Origin: Salinarimonas sp051117315
Lineage (GTDB): Bacteria; Pseudomonadota; Alphaproteobacteria; Rhizobiales; Beijerinckiaceae
Direction: 5' to 3'
Assembly (NCBI GenBank): GCA_051117315.1
Contig: JBNPEA010000072.1
Coordinates: 1-36,011, forward strand
DNA: 36,011 nucleotides
The notes under the pieces are model-generated. The model was given only the letters and a program-made list of their open reading frames with translations, was not told the origin of the DNA and did no database searches. This document shows, piece after piece, positions 7,123 through 15,138 of this stretch. A program made the position numbers and the translations under genes. Positions within the stretch are counted from its first letter, which is position 1; each line of letters begins with the position of its first letter.

Positions 7123-10100
7123 CTACTCCGCCGCCTTCGCCACCTCCACCTGCGGATTGCGCAGCCGCTCCAGCAGCGCCGCCTCCTCGGCCTTCACGGC
7201 GTCGAGGTTGCGCTCCTTGACGTGGCCGAAGCCGCGGATCTTCGCGGGGAGCGACGCCAGCCCCACCGCGGTGACGTGCGTCTGCGGGGAGAGGCGCTCG
7301 ACGATCTCGTCGAGCATGGTCTTGTAGTCGCGCACGAGGCGGCGCTCCGTCTTGCGCTCGGCGGTATAGCCGAACGGATCGAACGGCGTGCCGCGCAGGC
7401 CCTTCAGCTTGGCGAGCCGGCCGAAGGCCTTCATCATCCACGGGCCGAAGGTGATCTTCCTCGGCAGGCCGGTGGTCTTGTCCTTGGGCGCGATCATCGG
7501 CGGGGCGAGGTGGAAGCTGAACTTGAGGTTCTCGCCCTCGAAGGTCTGGTTCACCTGCTCGAGGAACGAGCCGTCGGAATACAGGCGGGCGACCTCGTAC
7601 TCGTCCTTGTAGGCCATCAGCTTGAACAGGTTGCGCGCCACCGCCTGGGCGAGCGTGTCGGAGCCCGGCACCTTGTCGGCCTCCGCCTCGCGCACCTTGG
7701 CGACGAGCCGCTCGTAGGTGCGCGCATAGCGCTGGTTCTGGTAGGCGCCGAGGAACTCGACCCGCCGCGCCACGGCCTCGTCGAGGCTCTGGGAGAGCGC
7801 ACGCGCCTTCGTCGGCGCCTTCAGGGAGGAGACGAGCTTGGCCAGGCCCTCGGGATGCGCCGCCGCGCGCCGGCCGAGCCGGAACGCCTCGAGGTTCATC
7901 GGCACCGCCTCGCCGTTGAGCGCGATCGCGCGCTCGATGGCTTCGCCCGAGAGCGGTATCGCGCCGCGCTGGTAAGCGAAGCCGAGCATCATCATGTTCG
8001 CCGCGATGGCGTTGCCGAGAACCGCGGTGGCGATGGCGGTGGCGTCGAGGAAGTCGAGCCTGTCGCCGCCGGCGTGGCGCTCGATCTCGCGGCGCAGGCG
8101 CACGGCCGGCAGCGAGAAGTCCGGGTTGCGCGTGAAGTCGCCGGGGAAGTTCTCCGCCGTGTTGACCACGAGCGCCGTGCGCCCGGCGGAGACGCCGGCG
8201 AGCACCTTCTTCATGCCGGTGACGACGAGGTCGCAGCCGAGCACGAGGTCGGCCGAGCCCGCCGCGACGCGGATCGCGTGGATCTCGTCGGGGGTGTTGG
8301 CGAGGCGCACGTGCGAATAGACCGCGCCGCCCTTCTGGGCGAGGCCGGCCATGTCGATCATGCCGCAGCCCTTGCCCTCGAGATGCGCCGCCATGCCGAG
8401 GATGGCGCCGATCGTCACGACGCCGGTGCCGCCCACCCCCGTGACGATGCAGTTCCAGGTGCGGTCGATCGCCGGGATCGTCGGCTCGGGCATCGCCTCG
8501 GGCAGCGCGTCCGCCGAGCCCTGGACCGTCGCCTTGCGGGGCTTCGCGCCCTCCACCGTCACGAAGGAGGGGCAGAAGCCCTTCACGCAGGAGAAGTCCT
8601 TGTTGCAGTTCGACTGGTCGATCTGCCGCTTGCGGCCGAACTCGGTCTCGAGCGGCTGCACGGCGACGCAGTTCGACTGGACCGAGCAGTCCCCGCAGCC
8701 CTCGCAGACGAGCTCGTTGATGATCACGCGCTTGTCCGGATCGGGATAGGTGCCGCGCTTGCGCCGCCGGCGCTTCTCGGAGGCGCAGGTCTGGTCGTAG
8801 ATCAGCACCGAGACGCCGCCGATCTCGGCGAGCTGCCGCTGCACGTCGTCGAGATCGTCGCGGTGGTGGATGGTGAGCCCCTTCGGCCACTCGACCGTCT
8901 TGGGATACTTGTCCGGCTCGTCGGTGACGAGCGCGATCCGCTCGACGCCCTCGGCGCGCACCTGGCGGGCGATCATGTCCACCGTGAGGTTGCCCTCGTG
9001 CGGCTGGCCGCCGGTCATGGCGACCGCGTCGTTGTAGAGGATCTTGTAGGTGATGTGGGTCTTGGTGTGCGCGGCCCAGCGCAGGGCGAGGATGCCCGAG
9101 TGGTTGTAGGTGCCGTCGCCGAGATTCTGGAAGACGTGGCCGCGCTTGGAGAACGGCGCCTCGCCGATCCAGTTCGCGCCCTCGCCGCCCATCTGGGTGA
9201 AGCCCTGCGTGCCGCGCTCCATCCACTGGACCATGTAGTGGCAGCCGATGCCGGCATAGGCCCGCATGCCGTCTGGCACCTTGGTCGAGGTGTTGTGCGG
9301 GCAGCCGGCGCAGAAATGCGGCGTGCGGGTGCCGACGTCCGTCGTCTGCGTGAGCACGTCCTGCGCGTGCCGGATTCGCTCGACGCGCCCGCGCAGGTCG
9401 TCGTTGTTATGGTAGCGCAGCAGCCGCTCGCCGATCGCCACCGCGATCTCGTTCGAATCGAGCGCGCCCTTGACCGGGAAGAGCCAGCGGCCCTCCTCGT
9501 CCTTCTTGCCGATGCAGGTCGGCTGGTCGGTGGTGCCGTAGAGCTCCTCGCGGACCTGGACCTCGATCAGCGAACGCTTCTCCTCGACCACCATGACGAG
9601 GTCGAGCCCGCGGGCGAACGCGACGAGCTCGCGCTGCGACAGCGGCCAGGGGCAGGCGACCTTGTAGAGCCGCAGCCCCATGTCGTTGGCCTTGACCTCG
9701 TCGAGGCCCAGCTCGTCCATGGCCTGGCGCACGTCGAGATAGGACTTGCCGACCGTGATCACGCCGATCTTGGGCGTGCGGCCGCCGGAGAGGACGATGC
9801 GGTTGAGGTTGTTCGCGCGCACATAGGCGAGCATGGCGTCGCGCTTGAAGTCGTGCAGCCGCGCCTCCTGCTCGAGGATGGCGTCGCCCGCGCGGATGTT
9901 GAGCCCGCCGGGGGGCATGACGAAATCGTCGGGGATCTCGATCCTCACCCGCCCGAGCGCCGCGTCGACGGAGGCGGTCGACTCGATATTGTCCTTCACG
10001 CACTTGAAGGCGACCCAGGCGCCGGTGAAGCGGCTCATGGCGAAGCCGTGCAGGCCGTAGTCGAGGATCTCCTGCACGCCCGCCGGGTTCAGGATCGGCA

Positions 10101-10719
10101 TCATCACGTCGACGAAGTGGAACTCGGACTGGTGCGCGACGGTCGAGCTCTCGGCCGTGTGGTCGTCGCCCATGAGCGCGAGCACGCCGCCGTTCGCGGC
10201 CGATCCCGCCATGTTGGCGTGGCGGAAGACGTCGCCGGAGCGGTCGACGCCCGGGCCCTTGCCGTACCAGACGCCGAAGACGCCGTCGTGCTTGCCCTCG
10301 CCGCGCATCTGCGCCTGCTGGGAGCCCCAGACAGCCGTGGCGGCGAGCTCCTCGTTGAGCCCCGGCTGGAACTGGATGTTCGCCGCCTGGAGCTGCTTCT
10401 TGGCGCGGAACAGGTTGAGGTCGAGCCCGCCGATGGGCGAGCCGCGATAGCCCGAGACGAAGCCCGCGGTGTCGAGCCCGGCGAGGCGGTCGCGCTCGCG
10501 CTGCATCAGCAGCATGCGGATGATCGCCTGCGTGCCGGTGAGGAAGACCCGTTCCTTGGAGAGGTCGTACTTGTCGTCGAGGGAGACCTCGCGCAGGGCC
10601 GCGTGGCGCAGGCTCTCGCCGACGGCGGCGGCGGCACGCTCGGCGGCGGCGGTCTCGCGGTCCTGCGACACGCGGTCTCCTGACACACCGTCCTGGGGCT
10701 CGCGTCGTACGTCGTCCAT
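7123..10719 (-). CDS. Fused indolepyruvate/2-oxoacid ferredoxin oxidoreductase
   Basis: A ~1198-residue single-chain 2-oxoacid:ferredoxin oxidoreductase of the indolepyruvate oxidoreductase (IOR) type. It oxidatively decarboxylates a 2-oxo acid (aryl pyruvate or branched 2-oxo acid) to the acyl-CoA and passes electrons to ferredoxin. Domains in order: an N-terminal core with GYRGSPIGGLDLNLF; a TPP domain with CAGCPHNTSTKVP, GGEGANWIG and GDGTYNHSGI; a cysteine-rich region (CEGCGDCSVQSNC, then CVKGFCPS) for Fe-S clusters; and a gamma-type domain with VGGTGVVTIG and GLAQKGGAV. ATG 10719 follows an AGGAGGAG ribosome site; the open frame runs to 11373 but the extra part looks non-coding. An inverted repeat in the leader may be an operator. 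The true substrate cannot be read from sequence. Confidence 0.93.
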   Translation of the reverse strand: MDDVRREPQDGVSGDRVSQDRETAAAERAAAAVGESLRHAALREVSLDDKYDLSKERVFLTGTQAIIRMLLMQRERDRLAGLDTAGFVSGYRGSPIGGLDLNLFRAKKQLQAANIQFQPGLNEELAATAVWGSQQAQMRGEGKHDGVFGVWYGKGPGVDRSGDVFRHANMAGSAANGGVLALMGDDHTAESSTVAHQSEFHFVDVMMPILNPAGVQEILDYGLHGFAMSRFTGAWVAFKCVKDNIESTASVDAALGRVRIEIPDDFVMPPGGLNIRAGDAILEQEARLHDFKRDAMLAYVRANNLNRIVLSGGRTPKIGVITVGKSYLDVRQAMDELGLDEVKANDMGLRLYKVACPWPLSQRELVAFARGLDLVMVVEEKRSLIEVQVREELYGTTDQPTCIGKKDEEGRWLFPVKGALDSNEIAVAIGERLLRYHNNDDLRGRVERIRHAQDVLTQTTDVGTRTPHFCAGCPHNTSTKVPDGMRAYAGIGCHYMVQWMERGTQGFTQMGGEGANWIGEAPFSKRGHVFQNLGDGTYNHSGILALRWAAHTKTHITYKILYNDAVAMTGGQPHEGNLTVDMIARQVRAEGVERIALVTDEPDKYPKTVEWPKGLTIHHRDDLDDVQRQLAEIGGVSVLIYDQTCASEKRRRRKRGTYPDPDKRVIINELVCEGCGDCSVQSNCVAVQPLETEFGRKRQIDQSNCNKDFSCVKGFCPSFVTVEGAKPRKATVQGSADALPEAMPEPTIPAIDRTWNCIVTGVGGTGVVTIGAILGMAAHLEGKGCGMIDMAGLAQKGGAVYSHVRLANTPDEIHAIRVAAGSADLVLGCDLVVTGMKKVLAGVSAGRTALVVNTAENFPGDFTRNPDFSLPAVRLRREIERHAGGDRLDFLDATAIATAVLGNAIAANMMMLGFAYQRGAIPLSGEAIERAIALNGEAVPMNLEAFRLGRRAAAHPEGLAKLVSSLKAPTKARALSQSLDEAVARRVEFLGAYQNQRYARTYERLVAKVREAEADKVPGSDTLAQAVARNLFKLMAYKDEYEVARLYSDGSFLEQVNQTFEGENLKFSFHLAPPMIAPKDKTTGLPRKITFGPWMMKAFGRLAKLKGLRGTPFDPFGYTAERKTERRLVRDYKTMLDEIVERLSPQTHVTAVGLASLPAKIRGFGHVKERNLDAVKAEEAALLERLRNPQVEVAKAAE

Positions 10720-10777
10720 GGCATTCTCCTCCTCGCGACCGCGCCCGCCGGGTTCCCCGGTTCTGATGTGCGGTATT

Positions 10778-10815
10778 ACGTCAGTAATGCTGACATATCT
10801 CCCGTCGTAGGTCAA
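10778..10815 (-). promoter_or_regulatory. Operator-like dyad and -35-like box before the oxidoreductase
   Basis: The inverted repeat gtcag (10780-10784) / ctgac (10790-10794) has a 5-nt centre, with outer matching bases at 10777-10778 and 10796-10797. It lies about 60 nt before the oxidoreductase start. A TTGACC box (complement of 10810-10815) stands just upstream in the direction of transcription, so a repressor bound to the dyad would block the promoter. No good -10 hexamer at the usual distance is visible, so the exact promoter is uncertain. Confidence 0.45.
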
Positions 10816-10884
10816 CGGCGCCCGCACGCGCGGGCGGGGCGACGTCGTGCCTGGAAGATGGGGTAGGCCGCACCGATTCGCACG

Positions 10885-10917
10885 CGCCGTCGCCTCCCCG
10901 ACGGGGAGGCGACGGCG
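10885..10917 (-). terminator. 15-bp perfect hairpin after the small secreted-protein gene
   Basis: Arms cgccgtcgcctcccc (10885-10899) and its exact complement (10903-10917) enclose a 3-nt loop. The structure begins 1 nt after the stop codon of the minus-strand gene at 10919. It is among the strongest hairpins in the window but lacks a U tract. It probably ends the mRNA or blocks exonuclease. Confidence 0.6.
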
Positions 10918-10918
10918 G

Positions 10919-11236
10919 TCAGAAACGCGGGCGGGCGATCGGGGGGACGGGCTGGGGTGCGGGAGCGGCGCGGTCGGAGAAGGGGTCGATGACGATGCCG
11001 ATCGGGCCGAGGGGGGAGGGGTCCTCGCGGGCGACCTCGGCGCAGAAGGTCTGCGGGCCCACGGCATAGCGCCCGTCCTGCGGCGAGCGCGGCACGACGA
11101 TGGCGTAGCTCCACGCATCGCCGCCACAGGCGCGCGGCGCGACCACGGCGTCCTGGGCTTCGGCCGGCGCGAGCCAGGCCAGGAGGGCGAGCGGCGCGAG
11201 CGCGGCGACGCGGCGGACGTTAACGGCAGGGCGCAT
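10919..11236 (-). CDS. Small secreted protein of unknown function
   Basis: A 105-residue protein with a signal peptide: two arginines near residue 8, a hydrophobic core LALLAWLAP and an AEAQ-like cleavage region near residue 25. The mature part holds two cysteines (ACGGDAW and TFCAEV) that could form one disulfide in the periplasm, and it ends in a proline-rich tail. I placed the start at ATG 11236; the frame stays open to 11461, but the extra N-terminal residues look non-coding and would hide the signal peptide. No family recognised. It is divergent from the diguanylate cyclase gene and ends at a strong hairpin. Confidence 0.7.
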   Translation of the reverse strand: MRPAVNVRRVAALAPLALLAWLAPAEAQDAVVAPRACGGDAWSYAIVVPRSPQDGRYAVGPQTFCAEVAREDPSPLGPIGIVIDPFSDRAAPAPQPVPPIARPRF

Positions 11237-11432
11237 CGGATCGTCCCGTTTCGGTACGGCGGCTCGGGTCGCTCGGTTGGTTGCAAGGGGCATGCCCGTC
11301 GACCACGGCGAGAACGGGGCGTTCGTCCCGAAAAAACCGGCTCGAACGGAACAATTCGACCGATCGCCTTCACGGCGTCGCATGGAGCCCCGGGCTAGGG
11401 TTCGCGGTGTCAACGAGGACCGTTTCCGTTCG

Positions 11433-12866
11433 ATGATTCCCACCGTCCACACGAGCGACATCCGCGATCACGCCACGGCCCCCGAGGCCGGCGCGATCCT
11501 CGACGCCTTCGCGGAGCTGGCGGGCGAGGACGGGCGCGCGCCCGTCGACGCCCTGTTCGCGCGCCTCGACGAGACCGTCGCGAGCGGCATCGAGCTGCTC
11601 GAGCCCTGGGGCGAGGACGATTGGTTCTACCTGCGCTACGGGCCGGCGGTGACGGCGACCTACGGCCTCGACATGGCCGGGCGGCTGGTCTCGGAGATGC
11701 CCGAGCCGTCGGCACAGGCCTATCGCGAGCTGCTCCACCGGGTGCGGCGCGAGCGCACGCCGATGCTGGCGGTCCTCCAGTCCCAGGCGGTGCAGCGCGT
11801 GCGCTCCTGGGAGAAGCTGATCCTGCCCTGCAAGGCGCCCTGCGGCGCCGACCGCATCGCGACCTTCGTCACCGCGCGGCTGTCGCGCGAGGACCTGCTC
11901 ACCGCCGTGCTCGAGGCGTCGCAGGACGGCATCATGAGCGTGCGCGCCGTGCGCGATCCGCAGGGGCGGGTCGTCGACGCGGTGATCGTGACGGCGAATC
12001 AGCAGGCGTCCGAATATTCCGGCCATCCGGTCTGGCGGCTGGTGCACGGCTCCTTCAAGGCGCTCTTCCCCGGCCTCGTGGCGCGGCGGGTGTGGGAGCG
12101 CTGCGTGCGGGTGATCGACGAGCGGGCGACGGAGCGCTTCGAGATCAACATCTCGCACCGGCGCCTCGACACCTGGCTGCGGGTGACGATCGTGCCGCTG
12201 GACGACGGGTTCGTGATCTCGTTCTGCGACGTCACCGACCTGAAGTACGCGCTGATCGAGGCGGAATGCTCCCGCGAGGAGCTCGCCGCCGAGATCGAGC
12301 AGCGCCTCGCGCTGGAGCAGGAGCTGCGCCGGCTCTCGCACACCGACGAGCTGACCCAGACGCTCAACCGCCGCGGCTTCGACGCGGCGCTGCGGCGGGA
12401 GCTGGCGCTCGCGAAGCGCTACCAGCGCGCGTTCTCGCTCGTCGCGGTGGACATCGACCACTTCAAGCGCATCAACGACGTCTACGGCCACGCCGCCGGC
12501 GACCGGGTGCTCGGTGCCGTCTCCGATCTGCTGCGCGCGGCGGTGCGCGCCGATGCCGACGTGATCGGCCGCACCGGCGGCGAGGAGTTCGTGCTGCTCC
12601 TGCCCTCCACCCGCAAGGACGGCGCGGTGGCGCTGGCCGAGCGCATCCGCGAGCGGCTCGCGGGCGAGGTCTTCGAGATCGCGGGCGAGCAGATCACCGT
12701 CTCCGCGAGCTTCGGCGTCGCCGAGGGAGCCCCCGATGCGGAGGAGGACGCGGTCATGTGCGCCGCCGACGCGGCGCTGTACGCGGCCAAGCGCTCCGGC
12801 CGCAACCGCGTCTGCCTCGCCCGCCCGGCGGCGGACGTCGTGCGCCCGCACAAGGCGGCGAGCTGA
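11433..12866 (+). CDS. PAS-PAS-GGDEF diguanylate cyclase
   Basis: A cytoplasmic protein of about 477 residues that should make cyclic di-GMP from two GTP. The N-terminal 130 residues resemble a PAS_5-type sensor (WFYLRYGPAVTATYGLDMAG). A second PAS follows at about 150-265 (VLEASQDGIMS to FVISFCDVTDLKYAL), then a coiled-coil linker and the GGDEF domain starting at LSHTDELTQTLNRRGF. The active site reads GGEEF (382-386), an active variant. The inhibitory RxxD site seems lost: the position that holds Arg in PleD is Ala (ADAD before VIGRT). No membrane segment or signal peptide is seen, so the signal is internal. ATG 11433 and ATG 11382 are both possible starts; 11433 follows a distant GAGGA. 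Confidence 0.9.
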   Translation: MIPTVHTSDIRDHATAPEAGAILDAFAELAGEDGRAPVDALFARLDETVASGIELLEPWGEDDWFYLRYGPAVTATYGLDMAGRLVSEMPEPSAQAYRELLHRVRRERTPMLAVLQSQAVQRVRSWEKLILPCKAPCGADRIATFVTARLSREDLLTAVLEASQDGIMSVRAVRDPQGRVVDAVIVTANQQASEYSGHPVWRLVHGSFKALFPGLVARRVWERCVRVIDERATERFEINISHRRLDTWLRVTIVPLDDGFVISFCDVTDLKYALIEAECSREELAAEIEQRLALEQELRRLSHTDELTQTLNRRGFDAALRRELALAKRYQRAFSLVAVDIDHFKRINDVYGHAAGDRVLGAVSDLLRAAVRADADVIGRTGGEEFVLLLPSTRKDGAVALAERIRERLAGEVFEIAGEQITVSASFGVAEGAPDAEEDAVMCAADAALYAAKRSGRNRVCLARPAADVVRPHKAAS

Positions 12867-12923
12867 CGGCGCGCACGACGGCCGGCCGGTGACAGCGCGC
12901 CCGCGCTCGCCTAGGCTCCGCCC

Positions 12924-13583
12924 ATGGCGCACCATCACGACCACCACGATCATCACCACCACGGCCATCCCGGCCACAGCCACCTGACGCCGATCGAGGC
13001 GCGGGTGAAGGCGCTCGAGTCGATCCTCGTCGAGAAGGGCTACGTCGAGCCGGCGGCGATCGACGCGCTGATCGAGACCTACGAGACGAAGGTCGGCCCC
13101 CGCAACGGCGCGCGGGTCGTCGCCCGTGCCTGGGTCGACCCGGACTTCCGCGCGGCGCTGGCGGCGGACGCCACGGCGGCGATCGGCTCGATCGGCTTCG
13201 TCGGGCGCCAGGGCGAGCACATGGTGGCGGTCTTCAATACGCCGCAGGAGCATCACCTCGTCGTCTGCACGCTGTGCTCCTGCTATCCCTGGCCCGTGCT
13301 CGGCCTGCCGCCGGCCTGGTACAAGTCCGCGCCCTACCGCTCCCGCGCGGTGATGGACCCGCGCGGGGTGCTGGCCGATTTCGGCGTCGTGCTGCCGGAG
13401 ACGACGGCGATCCGGGTGTGGGATTCCACCGCGGAGGTCCGCTACCTCGTCGTGCCGATGCGACCCGAGGGTACCGAGGGGCTCGACGAGGCGCGGCTCG
13501 CCGATCTCGTCACCCGCGATTCGATGATCGGCACCGGCCTCGCCGGCGCGCAAGGCGCAGCAAGCGGGGAGCCGCCGGCATGA
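12924..13583 (+). CDS. nthA: Cobalt-type nitrile hydratase, alpha subunit
   Basis: Alpha subunit (219 residues) of nitrile hydratase, which hydrates nitriles to amides. The metal site is VCTLCSCY, with Cys115, Cys118, Ser119 and Cys120 as ligands. Thr after the first Cys marks the cobalt type (Ser in iron enzymes), and GLPPAWYKSAPYRSRAV with DPRGVLADFG are further family blocks. The N-terminus is striking: 12 of the first 20 residues are His, a natural poly-His tail absent from textbook family members, probably for metal handling (inference). The gene is first in a three-gene operon and overlaps the beta gene by 4 bp (ATGA). No cobalt transporter and no amidase are adjacent. Confidence 0.95.
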   Translation: MAHHHDHHDHHHHGHPGHSHLTPIEARVKALESILVEKGYVEPAAIDALIETYETKVGPRNGARVVARAWVDPDFRAALAADATAAIGSIGFVGRQGEHMVAVFNTPQEHHLVVCTLCSCYPWPVLGLPPAWYKSAPYRSRAVMDPRGVLADFGVVLPETTAIRVWDSTAEVRYLVVPMRPEGTEGLDEARLADLVTRDSMIGTGLAGAQGAASGEPPA

Positions 13584-14239
13584 ACGGGGCGCAGGATCTC
13601 GGCGGCATGCACGGCTTCGGGCCGGTGCTGCCGGAGGCGGACGAGCCGCTGTTCCACGCGCCCTGGGAACGCCGCGCCTTCGGCCTGACCCTGGCCATGG
13701 GCGCGACAGGCTCCTGGACGCTCGACACCTCTCGCCACGCCCGCGAGAGCCTGCCGCCGGCGGAATACCTCGCCGCCTCCTACTACGAGATCTGGACGAA
13801 GGGGCTCGAGCGCCTCGTCGTCGGCGCCGGGCTCGTCGGGGCGGACGAGCTCGCGGCGGGGCGCGCGCTGCGGCCGGGCGCGCGGCTCGCACGGGTCCTG
13901 TCGGCCGAGGCCGTGCCGTCGGCACTGGCGCGGGGCGGCCCGACGGATCGGGACGCGCCGGCGCCGCCGCGCTTTCCCGTCGGTGCGCGGGTGCGCACGC
14001 GGGTGATCAACCCCGCCGGCCACACGCGGCTGCCGCGCTACGCCCGCGGCAAGCGAGGCGAGATCGTGCTGCACCACGGCGCCCACGTCTTCCCGGACGC
14101 GAACGCGCATGGAGCGGGCGAGGCGCCGCAGCACCTCTACACCGTGCGCTTTTCCGGGACGGAGCTGTGGGGGCCGGACGCCGACCCGACGCTCTCGGTC
14201 TCGGTCGACGCCTGGGAGAGCTATCTCGATGCCGTCTGA
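13580..14239 (+). CDS. nthB: Nitrile hydratase, beta subunit
   Basis: Beta subunit (219 residues) that pairs with the alpha chain to build the active site. It starts MNGAQDLGGMHGFGPV, the standard beta opening, then has PWERRAFGLTLAM and, in the C-terminal SH3-like barrel, GHTRLPRYARGKRGEI with WGPDAD near the end. ATG 13580 overlaps the alpha stop (ATGA), so translation is coupled and the subunits are made in equal amounts. The accessory gene starts within its last codons. Length is normal for the family. Confidence 0.95.
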   Translation: MNGAQDLGGMHGFGPVLPEADEPLFHAPWERRAFGLTLAMGATGSWTLDTSRHARESLPPAEYLAASYYEIWTKGLERLVVGAGLVGADELAAGRALRPGARLARVLSAEAVPSALARGGPTDRDAPAPPRFPVGARVRTRVINPAGHTRLPRYARGKRGEIVLHHGAHVFPDANAHGAGEAPQHLYTVRFSGTELWGPDADPTLSVSVDAWESYLDAV

Positions 14240-14552
14240 GGACGCGCCGGCCTTCGCCGAGCCCTGGCAGGCCAACGCCTTCGCGCTCGCCGTGTCGCTG
14301 AACGCGCGGGGCGTCTTCACCTGGTCGGAATGGGCGCGGGCGCTCGCCCTCGCCCTGGCGGAGACGCCCGGCGCGGACGAGGGCGGGGCGGGCTACTGGG
14401 TCGCCTGGGTCGCGGCGCTGGAGCGCCTCGCGGCCGACAAGGGCCTCGCCGGCACGGACGCGCTCGCCGACCGCGCCGCCGCCTGGCAGCGTGCTGCCGC
14501 GGCGACGCCGCACGGCGTGGCGATCGTGCTGGAGAACGACCCACAGGCCTGA
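14229..14552 (+). CDS. Nitrile hydratase accessory (activator) protein
   Basis: A 107-residue homologue of the N-terminal part of the beta subunit, as in the small activator proteins of cobalt nitrile hydratases that deliver metal by subunit exchange. The block EPWQANAFALAVSLNARGVFTWSEW matches the beta PWERRAFGLTL region, followed by YWVAWVAALERL. It overlaps the beta gene by 11 bp, so all three products are coupled. No metal-binding tail is seen at its C-terminus (ending LENDPQA); in this operon the His-rich segment sits on the alpha chain instead, an arrangement worth noting. Confidence 0.85.
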   Translation: MPSEDAPAFAEPWQANAFALAVSLNARGVFTWSEWARALALALAETPGADEGGAGYWVAWVAALERLAADKGLAGTDALADRAAAWQRAAAATPHGVAIVLENDPQA

Positions 14553-14559
14553 GGCGTGC

Positions 14560-14583
14560 GGTCGCGCAGGACGTCACGCGACC
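14560..14583. terminator. Weak hairpin after the nitrile hydratase operon
   Basis: Inverted repeat ggtcgcg (14560-14566) / cgcgacc (14577-14583) with a 10-nt loop, 7 nt after the accessory gene stop. It lies between convergent frames and overlaps the 3' end of the minus-strand ORF. No T run. Confidence 0.35.
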
Positions 14584-14774
14584 ACCGTCTCCCGCGGCGC
14601 GGCGCCGATCGGGATCACCGGCGGGCAGCCGTGGACCGGGTCCTCGAGGATGCGGCTCTCGACGCGGAACACGCTGCGCACCCGCGCCTGCGTCAGCAGC
14701 GCGCCGGGCCGCCGGCCGCCCGGCAGTGTCTCCAGCGGGCGCTCGGCGAGATCGGCGCCGCCGGTCGCGGCCAT
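14574..14774 (-). CDS. Hypothetical 66-residue protein
   Basis: Nearly all codons of this short frame end in G or C, as in the true genes around it, whereas the frame upstream of ATG 14774 does not, so coding is plausible. The protein has a middle block LLTQARVRSVFRVESRIL followed by EDPVHGCPPVIP, with one Cys and no signal peptide or membrane segment. No family recognised. It may be the tail of a larger degraded gene: the open frame continues upstream to near 14912 without another start. A possible promoter on the same strand (TATACT, complement of 14914-14919) stands about 140 nt upstream beside the dyad at 14924-14950. Confidence 0.4.
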   Translation of the reverse strand: MAATGGADLAERPLETLPGGRRPGALLTQARVRSVFRVESRILEDPVHGCPPVIPIGAAPRETVVA

Positions 14775-14923
14775 CGCCGCCTCGGCGTCCTCCGGGACCC
14801 TTGCCGGAACGGGTTCCGGTGCGGGGCGCGGCCGAGCCGCATCCGAGGCGGTCGCGCGCCGTGGGCGCGCGCTGTAGCGAGGTCTTCGTCTCGCGTCTCC
14901 AGAAATGGATCACAGTATAGTCT

Positions 14924-14950
14924 ACATTGGAAGCGTTCCAGCTCCAATGT
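14924..14950. promoter_or_regulatory. 8-bp-arm dyad, possible regulator site
   Basis: Perfect arms acattgga (14924-14931) and tccaatgt (14943-14950) with an 11-nt centre that itself contains gcgttcc. It lies in an AT-richer patch between the minus-strand ORF (14774) and the small plus-strand genes (15034). On the minus strand a CTGGAA/TATACT pair with a 17-nt spacer overlaps it. Its core (GGAA-x-CGTTCCAGCT) recurs at 30762-30776 upstream of petA. Confidence 0.45.
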
Positions 14951-15033
14951 TCGAGCCTGCTTCTCCAAGGTCGTTGACAAGTCGTCCAGCATCGGGTCAT
15001 CGTCACCTGCGTCGATACAGGAGCCGACCGGCC

Positions 15034-15138
15034 ATGACACGCATCCGCCACCCTCTTCCCGTCCGCGAGATAACCTTCGGGCTCGCGGCGGCGGTGCTCT
15101 TCACCGGCGTGGCCCTGGCCGGGCTCGTCGTCGCATGA
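15034..15138 (+). CDS. 34-residue single-span membrane peptide
   Basis: A tiny ORF with a ribosome site (CAGGAG, 15018-15023) 10 nt before ATG. The basic N-terminus (MTRIRHPLPVRE) is followed by one membrane segment (ITFGLAAAVLFTGVALAGLV), which fits a small inner-membrane protein with its N-terminus inside. Codon third positions are GC-rich in the second half. Its stop overlaps the next start (ATGA), indicating coupled translation. Function unknown; a small subunit of a membrane complex is possible. Confidence 0.5.
   Translation: MTRIRHPLPVREITFGLAAAVLFTGVALAGLVVA

Noticed and set aside
6937..10683. A 1248-codon open frame on the plus strand
   Set aside because: It is antisense to the oxidoreductase gene; it is rich in Arg, Gly, His and Val with no domain, as expected from the shadow of a GC-rich gene.
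14553..15033. Cobalamin riboswitch or cobalt transporter next to the cobalt nitrile hydratase
   Set aside because: No B12-box-like conserved core was found and the 34-residue membrane peptide lacks the His-rich tail of CbtB.
14693..15040. A 115-codon minus-strand ORF, possible frameshifted N-terminus of the 14574-14774 ORF
   Set aside because: The codons lack GC third-position bias and no homology was recognised to link it to the downstream frame.
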